Source: CBDDBH01 sp965225625
Lineage (GTDB): Bacteria; Pseudomonadota; Gammaproteobacteria; JADZEE01
Assembly: GCA_965225625.1 (NCBI GenBank)
Contig: CBDDBH010000005.1
Span: 19,572 to 83,571, forward strand
Length of the DNA: 64,000 nucleotides
Reading direction: 5' to 3'
In this document: positions 55,001-64,000 of the stretch, piece by piece
Layout: every line of letters starts with the position of its first letter
Numbering within the stretch: the first letter of the stretch is position 1
Position numbers and translations under genes: made by a program
The notes under the pieces: generated by a model
What the model was told of the DNA's origin: nothing
Databases searched by the model: none
What the model saw: only the letters and a program-made list of their open reading frames with translations

Positions 55001-58000
55001 CAGATCGAAACCGGTACCGGCGCCGCCGATGGCAACAGCCGTGCTGGCGGTATTGGGCAGCAGGTAGACGTTTGCCGCGGTGGCGTCTACCAAATTGGCG
55101 ATATCCAGCGCATTCGCGCGCAACGTGATGTTGGCGCCACCGGAGCTGACACCACCTGCCGCGATACCCAAACCGGTCGCATCGGCATCGGCGAGATTGA
55201 CTACGCCAGACTTGTTGGTACCACTGAATGTCGTATTTGCCGCACCGCTATCGCTGATCTGCACCACGCCCGAGGTCGAGTTGGTAAAAGCGATATTGCC
55301 AGTCGATGCTGTCTGCAGCGCATTGGTCGCACCGATGCCGGTGCTCGTCGTGAGCGTCACCGAGCCACCAACCACGTTGGTAAAATTCGCCACATCACCC
55401 GTGATCGCTCCCGCCGCCGCGCTCAGCGTCACCGATTGACCCGCCGCGCTGATTGCGCCAGCCGCGCCAAAGCCAATGCTGTTATTCGCCGTCGTCAGCG
55501 TCGTCGCCACCGGCGACGTCAGCGTCGCATTGACCGTGATGGCGCCCGTGTCCTGCTGCAGCTTCAGAGACGACGTCGCACTCAGACCTGACAGGCTCCC
55601 CGCGCCAACAATCGTGATGCCGCCGTCGCTCGTCGCGTTGCCTATCTGCACCACGCCGGCTGAACTCTTGATGTTGGCCAGCTCCACATTCGTGAGGCCA
55701 AACCCATTAACACCCGCCGCGCCGTTGAGATTGTCGTTGATGGCACCCAGACCGAGCTGGATCGCTTGGGTGTCGTCAAACGGCTGCAGTGTCACACCGC
55801 CGTTGCCTTCGACGAATGCATCCGCGTCGATCTGCATGTTATCGGCCGTCAACACGACCGAGCCGGTGTTTGCATCCACGCCCGCGGCAACGCCGGGGGC
55901 ATTGAAAACCCAGATTCTGCCTTCGATTACCGGCTTGGTGAATAAGATGTCACCGCCCCCAGTGTTCGACCCCGCAATCGCCGTGCGATTCTCCCCTAAT
56001 ACAGCGCCCGCGTTCGTATCGATGAGATTAATGTCGCCCGACGTCGTATTGGTAAAGCGCGTAAACCCAGTCACGGTCTCTAGTGGGTTGGCATCACCAA
56101 TACCTTCGGCGGCAGCCACATCAAGCCCAAAAACCGCAAATACATCTGTTGCAACGTTGGCGTTGCCTTGGACAGCGCCAGTATTGTTGCCGTCGAGATC
56201 CGCAGTTAGCTCTATATTGCCCGCGACATTGGTGACGCCGGTTGTAGCCGCAGGCTGCGCAAAGATGATGTGACGATCGGCCTGCAATGTGATTGTAGAG
56301 CTGCCCGAGACGGTATTGCTGATCGTCAGGTCGCCACTCTTGTTGGTAAGAGTAAGCGCTCCGGTCAGAGTCGAAGCCGTAACACTGAGGCCAGCCGCAT
56401 TGGTGTTGTCGATCTGAGTCACTGCACTTGTCAGGCCAATGGTTCCGACAATCGTCTCGATCGCATTACCCGAACCCACGTTCTGGGCGCCCAAGATGTT
56501 CAAAGTCGCCGCCGTCAGGTTGTTCAGATTGCCGTTGTTGTCAGTCAGCGCACCGCCCAGCGTAATGTTGACGGTCTGCTTGTCCGCGTTCAGATTGTCG
56601 AGCGCCAAGCCGCCAGTGACCGTCGTCAGATCCAGTTGTCCCGTGAGGGTTGAATCAAGCAGCGTGAGGCCGCCAGTATCACTGATGTCGCTTGCGCCCG
56701 TGAAAAGTGCCAGCGAGCCAACCTGAGTGACGAGTTGGTTGGTGGTACCGGCGCCAGACGCCGTGATGGTCAAGGTGCCGCTGGTCTCAAGCGCGATTCC
56801 CATGTCGGCGTCGTTAACTGTGCTGGTCGTTGTGAGCGTCACGTTAGTCCCAGCGAAAGCGGTGGCCCTATCGATGATGATGGGTACGGTCGTGGTCCCG
56901 GTGCCGATCGCGAACGAGCCGGCGAATACCAGCGCATCCATTTCTGCATCGTCGAGGCGAAAACCACCCAACGGCGATTGATCGCCGAGGTTGATTTCTG
57001 TAGCGGCCCCCACATCGATGGGGATGCCGCCGCTGATATTGAAGACAACGATGCCGTCCCCGTCGCTACCCACAGGGGCAGCATCGACGAACAACTTGTC
57101 GGAGGACAAGACAAGGTTGTTGCCGTTGGCCGTCGTTAGCGTGATGTCGGCCGCCGTCATCGGATCGAGTTGCAGTTCGGTCCCGGTACCAGTGCTCGTG
57201 AGCGTTATCGCACCGACGTTGGCCGCGCCGTCGGTGGTCATGTTGTGCGCTATCGTTACCGTGTTATCGCCGGTGATGTCAATGCTGTTGGCGCTGAGGG
57301 CGCCACCTGTGATGAAGGTGCCGCTATTGAGAAAATCGGCATCGCCGCTGTTCGCGGTCAACGTCGCTGTCACGGCCCCGGTGTTGCTGATGTTCAGGTT
57401 CGCGCCGCTGGCGCTCGCGACGACCGTCGATACCGCCGTCTCCAACGCATCGGTCGACGTTCCAATCGTGCCGCCCGCAGTTGCATTCAGAGTGCCCGCA
57501 GTCACGTTGGTAAAGGTCGCCGCATCGCCGGTGACCGATCCGCCGGTGGCGGTCAGCGTAACGGTCTGTCCCGCCGCGCTGACAGCGCCGTCCGGGTCAA
57601 AGCTGATGCCGCCGCTTGCAGTCGTGAGTGTGGTCGCGATCGGTGACGTCAGAGTGGTGTTGACCGCAATGTTGCCGCTGCCCTGTTGCAGCGTCAGCGT
57701 GCCGCTCGACAAGCCGGACGTATTAGCGGCGCCGACGACAGTGATGCCTTGGGTGTGGCTGCCGTTGCCAATCGTCAGACCGGCGCCTTTGAACTGCATC
57801 AGTTCGGTGTCGAGCAGACCGAGTACGGTAGCACTGTCAGCTGCGCCAACACCGATTTCAATGCTTTGGGCCGTCGGATTCTCAGCCAGCACCGTGATGC
57901 CGGCAGTGCTAGTGACTGTGCCCGTAACGGTCATCTGATCGGACGTCAGGATAACGCTCTGCGCACTGATGTTGCTGCCGTTGACGGTGAGTACTTGATC

Positions 58001-61000
58001 CGCACCCGTGACTTCGACGTCGAACGCGCCGTTGCTGTTGGTACCGCTGACGGACACCGCGTCGGTTTCATCGACGCGCACCGCCCCCGATGTCGAGTTC
58101 GTCAACGAGAGGGTCGCGACAGCCGTTTCGATCGGAGTGGCGCTGCCGATCCCTGTAGCCGCGCTCGCATTCAATGTGTCGGCTGCCACGTCGGTGGCGG
58201 CATTGCCATTGCCTGTGATTGCGCCCGCAGTGCTAGTGTCGCGGTCAGCCGTCAGGTTGACGGTGCCCGTTGTAGACACGCCCGTTACGCTCACACCTTG
58301 CGCGAAACCGATATTGTTATTCGCCTCGAGAGTAAGCGTTGCAGTGCTTGACAACGTGTTTTTTATCGTCAGGTCTGTGCCCGCGGTCAATATCAATTCT
58401 TGTGAGCCCACGTTGACTGCGGAATCAATGCTTAAGGTGGTTCCGGTTATCGTCCCTGCGGAATCCTTGCCGACGAAAATTCGGCCGGCAGTGATGTTGG
58501 TCGTCAATTCCGTCTGCGTCAGATCGAAGGCGCCCACACCACCGATGGTACCTGCGATAGCGGAGTTCGGTAGCAGGTGCACGTCCGAAGTACCTGCATT
58601 CACCAAATTGGCGATGTCCAGCGCGTTTGCACGCAGCGTGATCACCTGATTACCACCCGAGCTGATGCCGCCCGCGGCCACTGCGATACCCGTCGCGTCA
58701 GCGTCTATAAGAGTAATCGGCGCGTTGTTGTTGGTGCCCGTGTAGCTCGTTCCGGCGGCGCCGCTGTCCGTGATCTGGACGTTACCGCTACCGGTGTTCG
58801 AGAACGTGATTTTCCCGGCCACGGCCGTCTCCAGCGCATTCGTGGGACCGATGCCGGTGCTCGCTGTGAGGTTCAGCGATCCCGCGACGACATTGGTAAA
58901 TGCTGTGCCGTTACCGAAAATCCGCCGATTAGCCGCAGTCAGTGTGACGTTCTTACCGGCCGCGCTAACCTGACCGGCAGGACCCCAGAAGATGCCGTTT
59001 TTCGTCGACGTCGCGCTAATTAGTGTGGTGTCCACTGGCGAGATGAGCGTGGCATTGACCAGAATATTCGCGTCGTCTTGCTGCAGGGTCAGCGTTCCGC
59101 CCGTCAAATCGGTCTTCAACGCAGTAGCGGCACCGACCACCGTGATACCGCCGTCACTGGTGGCATTACCGATGGTTAAACCGGCGCTGCTTTTGATATT
59201 CAGCAGTTCGAGATCCGTGATACCCAGGACTGTCCCGTCGGTCTTAGCGGTAAGTCCGATCTCGATTGGCTGAAGGTCGTCGACCGCTTGCAGCGTAACG
59301 CCGGTGCCGGTCACCGTGGAGCCGATACTGAGTTCGTCCGCCGTCAGGGTCACGGTTCCTGTATTGGCGTTTACAGGACTGGTGACAAGCAGGCTGTTAT
59401 TGGTACCGAGTACCGTGAAATTGTAGGCACCGCCTCCGGCATTGCTACCGAACATCTGAACGGTACCCGTATTCACGACGTTCACATCACCCGAGTTGGT
59501 ATTGATCGGACCAACCCCGACTGTGGCCGTCGTTTCGATGGCGTTGGTTGAACCGATCCCTTCCGCCGCATTCGCGAACAGAATCGCTGACGCCACGTCC
59601 GTCGCAACGTTTAGGTTGCCTTGGATAGCGCCGGTGGTGCTGGGCAATGCTGCGTCTAGATTAGCGTTCAGGGTTACGGTAGCCGATGGGGTACTGATAC
59701 CCGTAACGCCGGTTCCCTGCGCAAAAATGATGTGCCGATCGGCGCTCAGGGTGATGTTGCTGTTGCCGGTAACGGTGTTGCTGATCGTCAGGTCGCTGGT
59801 GGCGCCGGTCACATCGATCTGAATGGTGCCCGTTGCGTTGCTATTGCTCACCGATGCGCCGGTGAGGTTGAGCGACTGGGCGTTGGAAATGTTTATGTTG
59901 CCCGTGGTTACGCTGGTGTTACTGGCCGTAAGGCTGGCCGTATCGGTCTGGAATTGCGTTGCGCCAATGCCGTTGACGGCTGTGATGTTGATGCTGCCAG
60001 CTTTGATGTCGGTGACCACCGCGGCGTTGCCGTTCACCGTTCCCGAACTATTCAGCGTGACGTTGCCAGTTGTAATCAGCGTCTTAGCGCCGCCGTTAAT
60101 GGCAGTGCCGGCAATAGTGAGGTTCTGGGCGCCGACATCGACGTCGAGGGTACCGGGTAACGTCACGACTCCAGCACGAATAGTGGTTCCGACATCCTCG
60201 CCGATGAAGATCCGACCCGCGGTAATTTTTGTTAATTCCGCCTGTTCGAGATCGAGGGTAGACGCACCATCGAGGCTGACGGGGGTGAGTAGAGTAAATG
60301 GCGAAATGTATACGTTATTGGTACTTGCGTTGATGGTGTGGGCAATGTTTACCGTATCCGCGACAATCGCGAGGAGCCCACTTCCACCGGTTATCGTGCC
60401 TCCGGTTGTGAACCCGGTCTTGTCACTATCGATAATGCTCGTGGTTAGGCCGCTGTTGGTCCCCGCGTAGGTGGTGCTGGTGCCGCCGCTATCGGAAAGG
60501 TTGATGCCACCGGTGACGGTATTGCTGAAGGTAATCAGCCCACTGACCGCGGTTGTAAGCGTTTGCGTTGCACCGATGCCGTTGGCGGCCGTCAAGATCG
60601 CCGCATTGCCGGTGACGTCCGTCGCGCCGCCACTAGTGCCCTGAATAGCGCCGGTACTTGCAGTCAGCGTCACGCTGTCTGGCGTTGTCCTCCCCGCATG
60701 AACGTCTGCGGCGATGAGATCGCCGCTGGAGGATATCACGGTGATAGGATCTTCAAACGTTTCGAGAAGGGTCAGCGTCGTGCCGTCGGTCTCACGCAGC
60801 ACGATTTGGTGGGTAGCGAGCGTACCGGTGGTCGAAACGTTCAGGCTGGTCGAAGCGATTTCGAGCGCTTCCTGCCCGTCGGTCCCAGCAGGGGTACCGT
60901 CGTCACCGCCGATTTCATCTCTCGCGGTCAGCGTGACCGTGCCACCAATTATATCTTCGTCACCCGCGGCAAGAACGTCGTCGGCATCGTCGTTGATGGA

Positions 61001-64000
61001 GCCGGCGCTCGCGAGTAAGTTAACCGCGTTGGTGCCGGCGTTGATGCGAGTAATGCTGAGATCGCGCAGGGTCGAGCTAAAGGTGACATTGCCGACCGCG
61101 ACTGCTTTGGTACCAATGTTGAGCGCAATCGTGCCTCCGGTGCCCGACTCCTCGGAGATATTGATGTCGTTGCCGCCCGTGGACGGGATTACCACAGTGC
61201 CCATATTGGCAATCGCAAGCTCAAGTGCCGTTCCTTGACTATCCGTCCGTGTACCGATACCACCGTTCGTCGTGAGCGTCAGCGTGCCGAGGCTGTTGAC
61301 GCCATCGACGCTCGCCCCTGTTGCGCCTAAATTTATGGGCACACCGTGTATGAGCCCGGTGACAAAATCATGCGTCTCGACCACGTTGTCTGCGCTGGAG
61401 ATCGACACGGCGCTAATGGTGAGGTCTTGATCTCCGGTGAAAGTCGCACTCATATCGAAAATAACGTCACCTAGCAGACCGGTACCGCCGGATCCATCAC
61501 CGGTTATGAGAACCGGGCCGACGAGGGCATTAGTATTTATCTTCAAATCCGTAACGATCTCGATCGGTGCATCATTATTCATTCCAGGTGTGAAGATTGC
61601 ATCCCAACGTCGCAGGGTGGCATCGTCGCCGATGGCAACGGTGGTGCCGTCCGGAAAGGTCAGCGATGTGCCGGCGCCGTATATTTGTTGAATGTCCGCA
61701 GGCGACCCAGCCGTGTCGTTTGATTCCTCTTGTATGATTGTGTCGCCTTTGTTGTTATCTAACTGGCCGTTAAGGCTAATCAGACGCGAGCGCCGGTTGG
61801 CCCCTGTCTCATCCTGTAGTAACAGTATGTCGTTCTTGCCCGTGTCGACCTGGATGTCGCCATTGACGACCGAGACATCCAGGTTATTTTTTCCGTCGAC
61901 ATTGGCGCTGTTCGCCGTCACCGTGATACCGACGTTCGCGACGGTACGTATGGTCGCCGTCGCGCCCGACTTCAAGCTGATGTCTCCGTCGCCGGTAGTT
62001 GTTACAAAATCATCGATGGTCAGCACGCCGCCCGCATCCAACAGGATAGTGCCGGCGCCCGCCGCGCCCGAGCCGGTTGTTTTGACCGCGGTTGCCGTCG
62101 TCAGGTTACCTTTGGTCGTGGTTATCTCGATGTCCGTATCAATAGCACCCGTCGTCACATCGAAATTGTTGCCGAGGATCAGCGTGTCGGCCTCGAGGAC
62201 AAAAATACCCCCGGCAGAGCCGCCCGTGGTGGTTGCGTCGAGGGTTGTTACATCTAGTTCCATCGGATTGGCACTGGTGCCGATGGAGCCATTACGTGCA
62301 TCCAGGTACAGGGTCCCCGCTGTCGTTTCACCATCGCCGTCGACCAACGATCCCGCTTGCAATTGGACGGTCGCGGTACCGAAGCTGACGTTTTTGTCGA
62401 AGGTTAGCGTCGTGTTGTGATCACTACGCCCAATCTTTAGGGTGCCGGTGACGCCGCCAGCGATGGCGAAAGACTCTTCGCCGGATTTCGTCCCCTCGAT
62501 GTCGAAAGCCGTGTTGCCAGTACCGAGCGTAATGGCCGTCGCGGTCGTGGCCGGGTTGAGATGCAGCGTGCCGGAGGTGATAAAGGCATTGTCACCACTG
62601 TTTGCGGCAACGACCACCGAGTCGGTGGTAATAGTAATGTCGCCGGCACCCGAATTGATATCGATGTTCGTGTTATGGGTGTAATTACCCGTACCGAGGT
62701 TCAGTGTAACGGCCGAGTTGGTGGTCGTGAGGTTGCCCGCGACTGTCAAATTATTATTGTTGTTGTCGAGCGTGAACGTAGTTGCCGATGTGCTGGTGCC
62801 TAATGTCGCGATATTGTGACTGCCGGTGTTATCCAACGTGACCGCTCCGGCACTGTTCGCGGTAAAGGTGCCGCTGGTAACTACCGTACCGCTTCCGCCA
62901 TCGGTGATGTCGCCAGCGCTCGTGATGAGTTCCAAGGCACCGCTGCCAGCATTGAGGCTGGCGATGTCCATCTGATTCGTTTCGGTAATGAAAATACCGC
63001 CTGCACCCGTCGATGCCGCCGCCGTCAACGTCCCCGTCAACGTCACGTTGATGTCGTTCGCCGCCGTCGTCGCGCCAATGGACCCGCCCGAGGCGCTCGC
63101 CATCAGCTTCAAGTTCGCACCCGTCAACGCCGAGGTCGCATTCGTGAATCCTGATGGCGCCGATAGCTCGATGTCGCCCGTGCCGGCGTTCACTGTTCCC
63201 AACGCCAGACTGCCACTCTGCTCCGCGATGAAAATACCGCCCGTGCTGGTCGTCGCGTTGGCCGTCAGCGTTCCGCTCGCATCCACCGTGATCGGCGTGC
63301 CCGTGGTGCCTATCGCCTTGCCACTCTCCGTTGCCGTCAGACTCAACGCCCCCGCCGTCACGTCGCCGGTCGTGTCCGTGATGTCACCCAGGATCGCCTC
63401 GAACGTCAGACTGTTGGCCATCACATTCACCACACCCAGCGCGATGCCATTCGCCTCTGTGATAAACGCATTACCACTCGTCGTAGTTACGTTCAGCGTG
63501 TCCACTGACAGATTCAGCGAGTCCGCCGCACTCTGACCGATGCCGGTCGAGTTGCGGATAGTCAATGCCGCACCGGTCACGTCTACCACGGTATTGTCCG
63601 CACCCGTGTCAGTGATGGTCATGGTCGATTCCAGTTCGACGTTACCCGTCCCCGCGTTCACGCTCACCACCGACATGTCGCCCGTTTCGGTGATGAAGAT
63701 ACCGCCCGCACCGGTCGATGCCGTCGCCGTCAACGTCCCCGTCAACGTCACGTTGATGTCGTTCGCCGCCGTCGTCGCGCCAATGGACCCGCCCGACGCG
63801 CTCGCCGTCAGCTTCAAGTTCGCACCCGTCAACGCAGATGTCGCGTTCGTGAATCCCGATGGCGCCGATAGCTCGATGTCGCCCGTGCCGGCGTTCACCG
63901 TTCCCAACGCCAGACTGCCACTCTGCTCCGCGATGAAAATACCGCCCGTGCTGGTCGTCGCGTTGGCCGTCAGCGTTCCGCTCGCATCCGCCGTGATCGG
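52040..64000 (-). CDS. Giant repetitive surface protein, N-terminal and middle part (runs off window)
   Basis: About 3,980 codons open to the window edge, so the start and any secretion domain lie outside. The protein is low in Cys, Trp and Lys and rich in Thr, Ala, Gly, Ser, Asn and Asp. It has regular short beta strands that should form a long beta-helix. Modules recur: TAGRIFIGED-like motifs at about 60,200, 58,480 and 54,960; TVTLTATGGSITGNA-like and GGALTDNNxxxxNVTA-like strings many times. The frame ends at 52028 (GGGQNVRRR, stop) because of a one-base insertion; the homologous internal repeat reads QNVGSGN. With the part at 47290-52039 the gene exceeds 5,500 codons. Confidence 0.8.
52950..57490 (-). 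repeat. Large internal duplication in the giant gene, offset 3,894 bp
   Basis: The stretch around 52950-53600 and that around 56840-57490 encode the same succession of motifs (NVTAGTLNATAG, ANLNISN, TANSGDxDFLNSGTFITGG, LDPMTAADITLTTAN, MDALVFxG). An aligned point (GTTGGCCGTCGTTAG) occurs at 53231 and 57125, 3,894 bases or 1,298 codons apart. The copies have diverged by many substitutions. Confidence 0.75.
62977..64000 (-). repeat. 705-bp tandem repeat at the window edge
   Basis: Sequence from 62977 to 63295 recurs from 63682 to 64000 with a period of exactly 705 bases (235 codons) and only scattered differences. The unit covers LALGTVNAGTGDIELSAPSG, GSIGATTAANDINVTLTGTL and TGGIFIAEQSG. It must continue past the window. 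Confidence 0.88.

Noticed and set aside
48600..63600. Many plus-strand frames opposite the giant gene (for example 56991-57938)
   Set aside because: They are antisense shadows caused by GC-rich Thr/Ala/Val codons, with no ribosome sites and no recognisable domains.
52000..64000. CRISPR array or other short direct-repeat array
   Set aside because: The periodic DNA is protein-coding in one long frame, with variable repeat spacing and no conserved 25-40 bp repeats with unique spacers.

Overview
The window looks like chromosome from a gammaproteobacterium outside the well-studied enteric genera. The evidence is gene order: surE-pcm-nlpD-rpoS, a yafS-like gene with rnhA and dnaQ divergent from mltD, and gltX beside a tRNA-Val. 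The coding sequences are GC-rich. No species name can be supported from sequence reading alone.

Layout. 1-1883: a divergent AmmeMemoRadiSam set (radical SAM enzyme on minus, MEMO-like and AMMECR1-like proteins on plus). 1919-5729: pentapeptide-repeat membrane protein, TPR lipoprotein and penicillin-binding protein 1B. 5913-7716: a lysine-rich histone-like gene with a probable homopolymer frameshift and a clear terminator, adk, and a Mth938-like protein. 7749-11157: rpoS, nlpD, pcm and surE. 11206-11360: a foldback element with perfect 19-bp terminal inverted repeats. 11388-14220: argF, argD, a PuuD-like membrane protein and a 31-residue membrane peptide. 14356-20830: a palindromic repeat, grxD, dnaQ, rnhA, a methyltransferase, mltD and aas. 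20799-24904: a tightly packed operon (DUF3574 lipoprotein, membrane spermidine-synthase-like protein, periplasmic PCM, gamma-glutamylcyclotransferase-like protein). 25026-33085: creatininase-family protein, apt, NRDE protein, egtB, and an ABC transporter with an AttH-like lipocalin. 33156-36667: a large palindrome, H-type lectin, ppnN, rtcB and a PilZ protein.

36900-41367 is a scar-like accessory segment. It holds an antitoxin fused to the stump of its toxin, a recombinase C-terminal fragment, a tRNA-Ala/tRNA-Glu pair, and a methyltransferase gene split by an IS3-family element. 41464-46431 holds gltX, tRNA-Val, an unrecognised gene and leuDC. Four copies of one REP-like palindromic repeat lie in intergenic gaps (about 14.4, 28.6, 41.5 and 45.0 kb).

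46513-64000 is the most unusual part. A SapC-family gene follows, 24 bases downstream, a giant repetitive beta-strand surface protein gene that runs off the window (more than 5,500 codons here). The giant gene carries a single-base frameshift near 52040, a 705-bp tandem repeat at the window edge, and a second duplication about 3.9 kb apart. Its C-terminal end has a C-x5-C pair and a very acidic tract.

No CRISPR array, rRNA, intact prophage or recognised defence system was seen.
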